Assembly: GCA_000406005.1 (NCBI GenBank)
Contig: ASZN01000001.1
Span: 62,001-126,000 of the forward strand
Length of the DNA: 64,000 bases
Source of the DNA: Candidatus Poribacteria bacterium WGA-3G
GTDB lineage: Bacteria; Poribacteria; WGA-4E; WGA-3G
Reading direction: 5' to 3'
In this document: positions 1 through 8,307 of the stretch, in pieces
How positions within the stretch are numbered: the first letter of the stretch is position 1
Layout: each line of letters starts with the position of its first letter
Translations under genes and position numbers: made by a program
Notes under the pieces: model-generated
Databases searched by the model: none
Told to the model about the DNA's origin: nothing
Seen by the model: the letters and a program-made list of their open reading frames with translations, nothing else

Positions 1-1
1 C

Positions 2-1450
2 CTGAGTGCGCGGTTCGCCGCGCTGCTGCTGATGTGTGTCCTGCTCATCCCGCTCAACTTGCATATCAATTACCATCATTATCTCCAACGCCAAATCGAC
101 TATCAAGAACAAGAAGTGCTGAAAGACGAAGACACGCTTGAAGACGCAAATGGTAAGGAAGGGACAGGTACGAAACACAGATTTAGCTTTACTGCCAAAA
201 CGGCGACGGATCCGAATTTTGAAGTTTCCAAGCTGATTCTTAAACCGACACCTTTAAGTGTGTTTGCAACAGGTTTAGAATCTGCCCTTCCGCGTTATCT
301 CGGTATGACACGCAATGGAATCACGCGCGGTGAAGCGTCACTGTCCACCGCACCAATCGCCTTTCTTTTGGGACATCTCGACTTTGTGTTTGTCGTCAGC
401 ACCGTCTTTAGTCTACTGGCATTATTGTTTACGTTTGATGCCGTTGCAGGCGAAAGAGAAGCGGGAACACTTCGGATAACGCTCGCCAATGCACTGCCAC
501 GCGATATCTTTTTGTGGAGCAAGCTCATCGGTGGATACCTTGTATTTATCCTTCCGTTCTTAATCTCGTTAATCATCGGTTTACTCGTGCTCGTCTGGCA
601 AGGCTTCCCACTCGGTGAACCGGACATCTTTCTCCGTATCCTCTGCCTTATCTTTGTCTCACTGCTCTATATTGCGGTCTTTTTTGCGCTGGGGGCGGTG
701 ATCTCAATCTATTTCGACAGTTCTAAGACAGCACTTATCGTCGCCTTTACTGTCTGGGTTTTCGCTGTCCTAATTTTACCGCGTGTCGGGTTCCTCGCTG
801 CGCAAATTGTCGCCCCGACTTCAACAGCGGAAAGCGTCTACAGGGAAAAAACAGCGAGACGATCGGAATTGCGTGACGCCCTCGCAGCGAAAAGAGGCAA
901 AATGATGAGTGAAGTGTTCTCCGAAATGATGCGGGAATCTAACGTCACACCGGGATCGAAAACTGGGGCCATCGCGGTATTCGACTCAGCGCATATAGAT
1001 AAAGTGAATGAGGAGATGGCACCTCTTGAAGAGGAAGCCCGGTTAAAATACCGGGACCTCGCGGCGCGACTCGATAGACGTTATCAGCAAGAGAGAAAAC
1101 GCCAAGATACAATCGGCGTCAATTTCTCCCGAATCACCCCGACAGCCTCCTTCATTTTTCTTGCAACGGACACTACGCAAACCGGTCAAACGAAAAAAAA
1201 TACCTACTTCCAGACAGGAACTCGCTACTATGAGACACTTGACTCGGAAATATTCAGCAAGATGTCAGAAGATCCAGGGTCCCATATCCATAAAGAGGAT
1301 ATTCCACCTCCCATGCCGCCACCGCCGCTCGCGGAGCCGGCCTTAGAAGAGACGCTCCAACACGCTGCCCTCGATCTACTGCTGCTCTGTTTCTTCGCAA
1401 TCGTGCTAACAACCGTGGCGTTTCTGAAATTCTTCCGTATGGATATTTGA
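2..1450 (+). CDS. ABC-2 type transporter permease, 5' end outside the window
   Basis: This is the membrane subunit of an ABC exporter; its substrate is unknown. The frame is open to the left edge of the window, so the first methionine at 32 is probably internal and the N-terminus is missing. After a long soluble loop comes the motif GEREAGTLR-x-T-L, typical of ABC-2/NatB-like permeases, followed by four or five hydrophobic helices (about residues 160-260), a charged extracytoplasmic or cytoplasmic helical stretch (about 275-360), a Pro-rich linker (PPPMPPPPLAEP) and a final membrane helix ending at the stop. The partner ATPase is presumably upstream, outside the window. The stop codon overlaps the promoter of the next gene. 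The family call is firm; the transported molecule cannot be read. Confidence 0.8.
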   Translation: MSARFAALLLMCVLLIPLNLHINYHHYLQRQIDYQEQEVLKDEDTLEDANGKEGTGTKHRFSFTAKTATDPNFEVSKLILKPTPLSVFATGLESALPRYLGMTRNGITRGEASLSTAPIAFLLGHLDFVFVVSTVFSLLALLFTFDAVAGEREAGTLRITLANALPRDIFLWSKLIGGYLVFILPFLISLIIGLLVLVWQGFPLGEPDIFLRILCLIFVSLLYIAVFFALGAVISIYFDSSKTALIVAFTVWVFAVLILPRVGFLAAQIVAPTSTAESVYREKTARRSELRDALAAKRGKMMSEVFSEMMRESNVTPGSKTGAIAVFDSAHIDKVNEEMAPLEEEARLKYRDLAARLDRRYQQERKRQDTIGVNFSRITPTASFIFLATDTTQTGQTKKNTYFQTGTRYYETLDSEIFSKMSEDPGSHIHKEDIPPPMPPPPLAEPALEETLQHAALDLLLLCFFAIVLTTVAFLKFFRMDI

Positions 1451-1475
1451 GGAAAAACAGACAAAATGGTATAAT
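1447..1475 (+). promoter_or_regulatory. sigma-70-like promoter of the sigma/BNR gene
   Basis: TTGAGG at 1447-1452 and a perfect TATAAT at 1470-1475 are separated by 17 bp. The -35 box overlaps the stop of the upstream permease gene. Transcription would begin near 1482, giving a short leader with GGAG at 1497-1500 before the ATG at 1508. Confidence 0.6.
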
Positions 1476-1507
1476 ACCGTTCAACCCATTAATCATGGAG
1501 AATCCTG

Positions 1508-4405
1508 ATGGAAAGAGATGATCTTCAACTGATTCGCAGCACCTTGTCTGGCAACGATGAGGCATTCAGCACTTTGATTCAAAAATACCAAAAGCGTGTG
1601 CATGCACTCGCATGGCGGAAGATCGGTGATTTTCACCACGCCGAAGAAATTACACAAGACACTTTCCTGCAAGCGTACAAAAAGCTTTCTACACTTAAGA
1701 ACCCGAATCAGTTTGCTGGATGGCTCTATGTCATTGCAAATCGACTCTGCCTGAATTGGATGCGAAAGAAAAAACCTGCAATGCAATCGCTGGACAGCAC
1801 ATCCGCGGCAGAAGCAGAAAGATCCTCCTACACCCACTATGTATCGGAGCATCGCGAGACAGAAGCCTCCGAACATCGGAGTGAAATCGTCAAAAAACTC
1901 CTCGCCAGACTCCCAGAGAGCGAACGGACGGTAATGACACTCTACTATCTCGGCGAAATGCCAGCAAAGGAGATTGGTAAGTTCTTAGGGGTGTCTGTGA
2001 AGACAGTGCATAGTCGGCTCCATCGGGCAAGAAAACGTTTACAAGAGAGAGAGGAACTCTTGATTAGCGAAGTCCTTGGCGGTGTTCAATTACCCGCTAG
2101 TCTAATGGAGAACATCACAAGGCAGATTGCGAATATAAAACCGGTATCACCTCCGATTGGAAAACCGCTGCTACCGTGGGCGGCTTTTGGTGCAGCGACG
2201 GTTTTGATTATGCTACTGTTGGGTGCGAGCAATCAATACCTCGTTCGGTTTCAGCAGCCGTATAGCTTTGAGGCGCAATCCGAACCCACGATTGAAATCG
2301 TTGACGCATTCATTGTCGTTGATATCGATGCAAAACCGGCTGTACGGCATCAGGTTGGACGTGCCGTTACCCCGGGCAAAAGCAGCAATGCCGGTCTGCA
2401 AAGTACTGAAATCGCTTCAACATCCAATATACAGGACGATCTCACTAAGTTCTCTACTTCACAATGGAACCGAACAAATGGTCCCTATGGGGGTGTTGTC
2501 CGCGATATTTTTGTCACCTCTGACAAAACGCTCTACGCCGCTGCACAATCAGGTATCTATAGACGCGAACCAGATGCAACCGCATGGTCACTCATCAACA
2601 CAGATATATCAACAAGCGGGTTCCGGATGCCGATGACAGAACATGGCGATACCCTCTATATCGTTGCCGATGACAAAATATTGACTTCACTCGATAATGG
2701 CGAGACGTGGCATACATTCTGTTCCCGACCAATAGGACACTCTGTCGGCTTCGTTATCACAAACGAAACAGATCCTCACAACTCACTTTCACGCACTGTC
2801 CTGTATCTCGCCCTGCAAAATAAAGGGATCTTCCGATCTACAGATGTCGGCACACAATGGCATCTCTTAGCGGATGGATTGGGAGATAAAAACATTTATA
2901 CGATGGCAGCAGTCGGAAATACGCTATTTGCTGGCACCCACGAAGGACTCTACCGCTTCAATTCAGGAACTTGGCAAAAACTGTCAATAGGACCGTCCGG
3001 GACAGTCTACACCATAACAGGCTTCGATAACAACATTTACGTTGAAATGGGTTCTGATCCCTTGCCATGGGGATCAATCGAGTCAATGCAGAAGTCTATG
3101 GAACAAATAAGTTTTAGTGGCAAGATAGGATTAAGCAGAATTTTCTACTCAAACGACCTCGGCGCGTCGTGGACCGAGATAACACAAGAAAATAAATCCG
3201 ACTTTATGCGCACAGCACTCGGTATGATGATTCTGGCGCATACCGATGAGACGTTTTTTGAACTCCTGTTACCACAAGGCGTTGTAGCCGTAGATAAAAA
3301 CACTTTTTACAAAAATAGTCCATCCGGAACCCATCGCACAACCGATGGCGGTAAATCGTGGCATCCATTTATAAACGGAATAATAGAGACCACAATACAG
3401 GATCTGGTGGCACTCAAAAATTGCCTCTACGCATATACCGGCAGGGACCTCCGCCAATCCGTTAACGGTGGTGAGACGTGGGAAACCGTTACCATTAATG
3501 ACAGCGAGCGTGAATTTCAAGCAATAAGTACAGGAGCAACGCTCTCTAACTTTTCTCTTGTCTCACAGTTAGCAACTGCTGGTGATGTCCTTTACGGAAT
3601 TGTGAGTGAAAAGGATAACCTCTGCGTTGCCCAGCTATCTGCAAGCGACAATGTGGCAGCCCTCGTGCAAGATGCACCTACTTTTAAACGAGATTTACAG
3701 TTCATTGAGTTATGGAACGACGACACTAAACCAGCAAGTTTGCCTCACAATCATGAAAAAAACGATAACTTGTCAATGACATTGGCTTTTACCGAGGTAG
3801 AACAAGAAATCGGTGGGTTTGCTGTCAGTGGAAAAACCTTCTACGCCGAATATAAGCGGCAGCTTTTCAAGTGGAACCGCGGAGACCCGGAATGGACAGA
3901 GACCGGTTTAAGCGATACAACTGAACTACCTAAAGATGCACATAATAACGGCTTAAAGTTAGCAACTTCAGGCGAAACCGTCTACGTCGGTCAGCGAGAC
4001 GGCACACTCTTTCAGTCGCTTGACAGTGGAAAGAGTTGGAAAAACATTACGCCAATCCTACCGCTTCGCTATACCCATCTGAAAAAAATAACCTTTGCAG
4101 GAACCACGGTTTACGTCGCAACTGACAAAGGTGTTCTAAGTTCGCAAACCGGGGCACACTGGCGCGTACTCACCGATAAAACGGGAAAACAGACAAGGAT
4201 AGACAGCCTCGCTGTGGACAGCACTACAGTTTATGGCGCTAACAATACAGGTGGTATCTACCGCTTGGATACTGATGACCGATGGAAACAAATCGCACCC
4301 AGTGTTCCAGATAAAATTCGCGATCTTGCTGTCAATAACCAAAAATTATATATCGCCACCCAACGCAGCGGTATATTCCACATCTCACTTGAAGCGGAGC
4401 AGTAA
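1508..4405 (+). CDS. ECF sigma factor fused through a membrane helix to a BNR-type beta-propeller
   Basis: A 965-residue one-piece transmembrane sigma factor. Residues 10-88 are sigma-70 region 2 (AEEITQDTFLQAY, FAGWLYVIANRL) and about 125-180 are region 4 with a helix-turn-helix (AKEIGKFLGVSVKTVHSRL). A hydrophobic helix lies at about 221-243. A linker at about 245-300 is nearly the same as in the paralog at 8308-10194. From about 310 to the end there are repeated blades with S-x-D-x-G-x-x-W motifs (for example SLDNGETW, STDVGTQW, TTDGGKSW, SLDSGKSW), as in BNR/sialidase-like propellers. The expected topology puts the sigma part in the cytoplasm and the propeller outside. The sigma part could be released by proteolysis or could work from the membrane; neither is shown. 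No anti-sigma gene is adjacent, so the propeller may do that job. Confidence 0.9.
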   Translation: MERDDLQLIRSTLSGNDEAFSTLIQKYQKRVHALAWRKIGDFHHAEEITQDTFLQAYKKLSTLKNPNQFAGWLYVIANRLCLNWMRKKKPAMQSLDSTSAAEAERSSYTHYVSEHRETEASEHRSEIVKKLLARLPESERTVMTLYYLGEMPAKEIGKFLGVSVKTVHSRLHRARKRLQEREELLISEVLGGVQLPASLMENITRQIANIKPVSPPIGKPLLPWAAFGAATVLIMLLLGASNQYLVRFQQPYSFEAQSEPTIEIVDAFIVVDIDAKPAVRHQVGRAVTPGKSSNAGLQSTEIASTSNIQDDLTKFSTSQWNRTNGPYGGVVRDIFVTSDKTLYAAAQSGIYRREPDATAWSLINTDISTSGFRMPMTEHGDTLYIVADDKILTSLDNGETWHTFCSRPIGHSVGFVITNETDPHNSLSRTVLYLALQNKGIFRSTDVGTQWHLLADGLGDKNIYTMAAVGNTLFAGTHEGLYRFNSGTWQKLSIGPSGTVYTITGFDNNIYVEMGSDPLPWGSIESMQKSMEQISFSGKIGLSRIFYSNDLGASWTEITQENKSDFMRTALGMMILAHTDETFFELLLPQGVVAVDKNTFYKNSPSGTHRTTDGGKSWHPFINGIIETTIQDLVALKNCLYAYTGRDLRQSVNGGETWETVTINDSEREFQAISTGATLSNFSLVSQLATAGDVLYGIVSEKDNLCVAQLSASDNVAALVQDAPTFKRDLQFIELWNDDTKPASLPHNHEKNDNLSMTLAFTEVEQEIGGFAVSGKTFYAEYKRQLFKWNRGDPEWTETGLSDTTELPKDAHNNGLKLATSGETVYVGQRDGTLFQSLDSGKSWKNITPILPLRYTHLKKITFAGTTVYVATDKGVLSSQTGAHWRVLTDKTGKQTRIDSLAVDSTTVYGANNTGGIYRLDTDDRWKQIAPSVPDKIRDLAVNNQKLYIATQRSGIFHISLEAEQ

Positions 4406-4548
4406 CATGTCTCCGAAAAGAATTTTGCTGGTGAGATTTCCTACCGAAAACACCCAAGCAAACGCCTCGCCTTTTCTTCCTTGGAACCCAAAACTTTCTT
4501 TAGTTGATTGCATTGTAGGAAGGATCTCCGAATCCCGACGCTTATGTA

Positions 4549-4600
4549 GCACAAACTTCCAGTTTGTGCCAGTCTGAATGCCTGTTATAGGTATTCAGAC
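4549..4600. repeat. two adjacent hairpins after the sigma/BNR gene
   Basis: The first hairpin has a 9-bp stem (GCACAAACT at 4549-4557, loop TCC, AGTTTGTGC at 4561-4569). The second has an 11-bp stem with one G-T pair (4572-4582 against 4590-4600, loop of 7). No long T run follows, so they look more like REP-type palindromes than a classical terminator, although they lie about 145 bp after the stop. The rest of the gap 4406-4972 is AT-rich with no convincing gene. Confidence 0.6.
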
Positions 4601-4615
4601 TGTTTGAGAGTGCCA

Positions 4616-4640
4616 AATTAATTCTAAACTTTACTATAAA
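4616..4640 (+). promoter_or_regulatory. 25-bp element shared with the region upstream of the second sigma gene, copy 1
   Basis: The 25 bases here are identical to 8207-8231, and GAGTG precedes both copies. It ends in TATAAA, which could be a -10 box. Copy 2 lies about 75 bp before the sigma/Kelch start; this copy lies about 330 bp before the TolB-like gene. It may be a promoter read by one of the two sigma proteins, or the end of a dispersed repeat. Confidence 0.4.
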
Positions 4641-4972
4641 ATTCAATTTTTTTATTTTTTTTTTAAACTATGCACAATTTTTTCCCGAAAATTGTGTCTT
4701 TAATTATAGAAAGTACGATACACAAAAAATTTAATACCAATTGCAATCGCCCGATGCTCGGACAGAGAGACATTTTCAGATGCTGCCTGATATAACAATT
4801 ATTCTCTCCAAACTTTGCGTATTAAATATTAAATGAAGGTAAACCGTGAAAGACACTGGACGTTAAATATTTTGAGTGTCTCTACTTTATGAGTCATGAA
4901 CGTAAATCCGATTGTTGCAGATGGAATTTGGACGCAGAAGATTCCGCTAAAATATTCATGAGGTACGTAATC

Positions 4973-5968
4973 GTGAAAACAGTGAGCTTATGGGTTTCTG
5001 TCATAGTTAACCTATTGATGCTGAATGTAAGCATTTCCCCGCTTTTCGCAAAAGCACCAACGACACCGAAAATTTTGTTTACCTCCGCACCGCAGGGCAA
5101 TTACGAAGTGTTCATTATGAATACCGATGGCTCCGAAAAGGTCAACCTAACACAGCATCCCGCTAACGATCAACAAGCCGTCTGGTCACCCAGCGGCGAT
5201 CAGATCCTTTTCGTCTCCGATCGCAACGATGATATGGAAGATCTGTATCTGATGAACGCTGATGGATCGAATGTCCGACGCGTCTTCAAAGGAAACAGAA
5301 AAATAAACAAAAGCAGTCCGACATGGTCACCCGACGGCAAACAGATCGCTTATGATGCTATAGATTGGAATGGTTCCGTGTCCACTATCTACATTGCGAC
5401 CTTAGGAGAAGAAAAAGAAAAAGAATTCGTCATAGGTGGCACGGATCCGGCGTGGTCACCGGATGGTACGGAAATCGCTTGTATCATAGATGAACACCTT
5501 ACATTTGTCAACCTCCGCACACGCGAGCGAAAACAATTCCTACCGAAGAAAGCGATACAATGGCCACACCTCCCCTCTTGGTCAGCGACAGGTGATAGAC
5601 TCGCCTTTTCTGGAAACAACAATCCGTTCCCCGCCGTTCAAGATAGACAGCAGCACAACGAATGGATGGACGAACATACAATTTTTATTGCCAATCGCGA
5701 TGGCACGGGTTTCCAACAAATTGTTGATGAAGCCGGTCCGCTTGCGTGGTCCCCTGAGTTATCGCCGGATGGAGAAAAAATCCTTTATACACAGGCGATT
5801 AAGGGACCACACCAGATTTTCAAAATTGATGTGCATAGCGGCATTCAAACCCCCTTGACAGATAAGATATGGAGTTTTGGTGGCGATTGGTTCGATCCTA
5901 TGTATGCGTTATCGGTATCACCAGAACCACATTTGCTAACCACGACATGGGGAATGGTGAAAAAATAA
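4973..5968 (+). CDS. exported TolB-like WD40 beta-propeller protein with C-terminal TWG tail
   Basis: About 331 residues. The GTG at 4973 is preferred because GAGG lies ten bases before it and it gives a normal signal peptide (hydrophobic stretch then FAKA); an ATG at 4889 in the same frame would add an implausible polar leader. The mature part holds repeated WSPDG/WSPSG-x-x-I motifs (WSPSGDQILF, WSPDGKQIAY, WSPDGTEIAC, LSPDGEKILY), the hallmark of TolB/PD40 blades. The last residues, TTTWGMVKK, match the ends of the next two proteins. Nothing catalytic is visible; a binding or scaffold role outside the cytoplasmic membrane is likely. It is the first of three exported genes read in the same direction. 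Confidence 0.8.
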   Translation: MKTVSLWVSVIVNLLMLNVSISPLFAKAPTTPKILFTSAPQGNYEVFIMNTDGSEKVNLTQHPANDQQAVWSPSGDQILFVSDRNDDMEDLYLMNADGSNVRRVFKGNRKINKSSPTWSPDGKQIAYDAIDWNGSVSTIYIATLGEEKEKEFVIGGTDPAWSPDGTEIACIIDEHLTFVNLRTRERKQFLPKKAIQWPHLPSWSATGDRLAFSGNNNPFPAVQDRQQHNEWMDEHTIFIANRDGTGFQQIVDEAGPLAWSPELSPDGEKILYTQAIKGPHQIFKIDVHSGIQTPLTDKIWSFGGDWFDPMYALSVSPEPHLLTTTWGMVKK

Positions 5969-5986
5969 GAATGAGAAAGGAAAAAA

Positions 5987-6868
5987 ATGATAGACTGGCG
6001 AATTTTTGTATATCTCTTTTTACTTGCGTTAATTCCGCTGAGTGCCAAAGCGTTGCCACCCCCATCACCCGCGGGTGGAAACTATTTAGTCCTTGACGGG
6101 GTTGATGACTACGCCGTTTTGGATTTTGAAACCTTTGGTTATCTCTTACCGGATGGCACGGAGGAATTCACCTTTGAAGCATGGATATATCCAACCACAC
6201 CGCCCGACAACAAGGAAACGGTATTGGTGATACTCCATCAACAGGTGGATATGGTCATCCTGAAGGATGGAGATAATTGGGCTAATGCACTAAATATTGA
6301 GCCTCCGAAGGGGGACCTAATCTTGCTAATGAGTTCCTATATTGAGGGCGGATTGGGTCGGACAATATCTTTCCCGATCTCGCTTGTGCCGAACCAATGG
6401 CACCACATCGCTTATCAGTTAAATGGGAATCAGATAACAATGATCGTCAATGATTTCGTAGCAACAAATCAACACGGGATACCTCTCGGACACGATCGTG
6501 ATCCTCGTGGTTTGCGTCCAAAAGACTTCGTGCTTGGAGGGTATGGAAAAATAATCGTGCTACCTGGTCGTCCGCCAGCCAAAGCGTTTTTGAGTTCCTT
6601 CACTGGATATATTGATGAGGTCCGCATCTCAACGGAGGCTCGTTACGATGTCAACAAAAAAGGCTTTATGCCAGACGACAAGTTCAAAAAAGACGCAAAG
6701 ACAGCTGCCTTATGGCATTTTGATGAACCCGGTGGTACTCAGGAATTTTCAGATGCATCGGGCAATGCAAATCATCTAATAGGTAAAAATGGCGCAAAGA
6801 TTGGGAACGCCCTTGCTGTCAAAGCAGAAGGAAAACTCGCGATAACATGGGGAAGACTTAAGCAATGA
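5987..6868 (+). CDS. exported LamG/concanavalin-like protein with C-terminal TWG tail
   Basis: A 293-residue protein with a signal peptide (about residues 1-22, ending SAKA). The region of about 30-225 reads as a LamG-like jelly roll: DGVDDYAVL, FTFEAWIYP, WHHIAYQLNGNQITMIVND and FTGYIDEVRIS are typical strands of this fold, which usually binds glycans or other surface ligands. The segment AALWHFDEPGG...DASGNANHL is the usual end of such domains. The final residues, AITWGRLKQ, match the neighbours' tails. It begins 18 bp after the TolB-like gene with AGAAAGGA as ribosome binding site, and its TGA overlaps the ATG of the Kelch gene, so the three are probably one transcript. Confidence 0.85.
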   Translation: MIDWRIFVYLFLLALIPLSAKALPPPSPAGGNYLVLDGVDDYAVLDFETFGYLLPDGTEEFTFEAWIYPTTPPDNKETVLVILHQQVDMVILKDGDNWANALNIEPPKGDLILLMSSYIEGGLGRTISFPISLVPNQWHHIAYQLNGNQITMIVNDFVATNQHGIPLGHDRDPRGLRPKDFVLGGYGKIIVLPGRPPAKAFLSSFTGYIDEVRISTEARYDVNKKGFMPDDKFKKDAKTAALWHFDEPGGTQEFSDASGNANHLIGKNGAKIGNALAVKAEGKLAITWGRLKQ

Positions 6869-7959
6869 AATCTATAAAAAAAGTTATCGTTATTGGTGTT
6901 GCTGTTCTCATTGCCTCGCTGATGCAAATAGAATCCTTTGCGGGTGAGGATTGGGAAGTGATAACGCAGCTCCCCACGAAGAGATGGGAATTCTCTACCG
7001 CAGTCGTAGAGGATAAGGTTTATATCATCGGTGGCAGTTTCTTCAACAACAACGCGGGCCCCTTTGGACTTTCAACTGTTGAGGTCTATGACACGCAAAC
7101 CAACACATGGCAAAGAGGCGCAGATATGCCAACGCCACGCACGAACGCAAAAGCGGCTGTCGTCAGCGGCACGATCTATGTCTTTGGCGGATATAATTCA
7201 AAAGACAATCTCCTTGAGAATTGGAAAATGGCGGATCGCGTAGAGGCATACGATCCACGCACAGATACATGGACAAAGAAAAAGGAGATGCCGATTTCTC
7301 GCTTCTACTTCGGTCTGGGTGTGGTTGCTGGAAAAGTCTATCTGATTGGCGGGACAACAGGCTTGGGTGAGGGGCAGGAACAACGGATGGACCGCGTTGA
7401 TATTTATGATCCTGCCACGGATACGTGGGCGAAGGGTCCCAAAATGCCGACCCGGCGCGATCCTGGCGGTGTGGCGGTTGTCAGCACGCGTATTTATGTC
7501 ATTGGCGGAGAAGGATGGCCACTCCCGCAAGGGGGGTGGGCAGGTCCGTTTCTGGCGAGCATTGAGGAATATAACCCGATAAACCGTCAATGGCGAAAAA
7601 AGAAGGATCTGTTAGAAATCAAAAATTGGTTCGCGAGTACTGTTGTTGGGAATGACATCTATCTGATTGGGGGTTACACACGCGAAGGCGGCTTGCAGCA
7701 ATTAGAAACTGTGAATGTGTATCATCCACGGACGGAGACGTGGCGCGAGATTTCAGCATTGCCAAACCCGCTTGACACTTTTGGTGCAGCGACGGTCAAT
7801 GGAAAGATTTATGTCTTCGGCAGTCTTGATGCAGATGGACGATTTTCTACAGATGTTCTCGTCTACGATACCGGATTTCGTGCCGTCGAAGCGAACGGCA
7901 AACTGCCCACAAGTTGGGGAAAACTGAAAAAATCCGATTATAGTAAAACCCGAAAATAA
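6865..7959 (+). CDS. exported Kelch-repeat beta-propeller protein with TWG tail
   Basis: A 364-residue protein; the start overlaps the previous stop (ATGA), which indicates translational coupling. Signal peptide at about 1-27 (ending SFAG). Six Kelch-like blades follow, each with a YVIGG/YLIGG/YVFGG double glycine and a downstream W (NTWQRGADMPTPR, DTWTKKKEMPISR, DTWAKGPKMPTRR, ETWREISALPNP). The closest domain in the window is the Kelch half of the sigma fusion at 8308-10194. After the propeller comes an ANGKLPTSWGKLK tail with a short basic extension. It is probably a binding or sensing protein; some Kelch proteins of this type are epimerases or oxidases, but no catalytic residues were identified here. 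Confidence 0.85.
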   Translation: MKSIKKVIVIGVAVLIASLMQIESFAGEDWEVITQLPTKRWEFSTAVVEDKVYIIGGSFFNNNAGPFGLSTVEVYDTQTNTWQRGADMPTPRTNAKAAVVSGTIYVFGGYNSKDNLLENWKMADRVEAYDPRTDTWTKKKEMPISRFYFGLGVVAGKVYLIGGTTGLGEGQEQRMDRVDIYDPATDTWAKGPKMPTRRDPGGVAVVSTRIYVIGGEGWPLPQGGWAGPFLASIEEYNPINRQWRKKKDLLEIKNWFASTVVGNDIYLIGGYTREGGLQQLETVNVYHPRTETWREISALPNPLDTFGAATVNGKIYVFGSLDADGRFSTDVLVYDTGFRAVEANGKLPTSWGKLKKSDYSKTRK

Positions 7960-8055
7960 GAGGGAACTTTGGAAAACACAAAACACCTCACCACCGCTGG
8001 CGAGGGAGTTTTTGATAGGGGTATTTGCTTGGGTATTTCTGCGGATTTCTTCTAG

Positions 8056-8178
8056 TAGTCTGTCACATCTAAACAGATGGATGGTTCGTAGTAGGGCAAT
8101 TCATTGCCCGTTCTTGACGTGCGATAAATCGCACGACTACGAACCGGATTTACCTATCATTTTACTGTTGACAGAACA
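8056..8178. mobile_element. 123-bp MITE, copy 1, flanked by CTAG target duplications
   Basis: The element starts TAGTCTGTCA and ends TGACAGAACA (imperfect terminal inverted repeats). CTAG lies directly on both sides (8052-8055 and 8179-8182). Inside, an outer stem (8083-8091 with 8137-8145) encloses two perfect 7-bp hairpins (GGGCAAT-TC-ATTGCCC and GTGCGAT-AA-ATCGCAC), so the middle can fold as a three-way junction. It is almost identical to 38951-39073. It codes for nothing. A 4-bp CTAG duplication is compatible with mobilisation by an IS5-type transposase, which is an inference. It fills most of the gap 7960-8307. Confidence 0.8.
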
Positions 8179-8206
8179 CTAGTATCCTCGCCTCTTTGGA
8201 GTGTCT

Positions 8207-8231
8207 AATTAATTCTAAACTTTACTATAAA
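8207..8231 (+). promoter_or_regulatory. 25-bp shared element upstream of the sigma/Kelch gene, copy 2
   Basis: Identical to 4616-4640. It ends in TATAAA and lies about 75 bp before the GTG at 8308, a fitting distance for a promoter of this gene. If it is the promoter, the sigma protein may regulate itself and also the TolB/LamG/Kelch group behind copy 1. Confidence 0.4.
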
Positions 8232-8307
8232 CTATATTTGTGAGATAATTTATGATGGGAATGTGGGTACAACTAAATCTGTTCGTGTATTATGGAGGAT
8301 TGTGACG

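Noticed and set aside
4889..4972. Longer N-terminus for the TolB-like protein
   Set aside because: The added residues are polar and Cys-rich and would hide the signal peptide; the GTG at 4973 has a ribosome binding site.
8083..8145. Possible tRNA-like cloverleaf inside the MITE
   Set aside because: Two hairpins on an outer stem look like part of a cloverleaf, but loops have 2 bases, there is no anticodon arm or CCA-type end, and the element has transposon ends.
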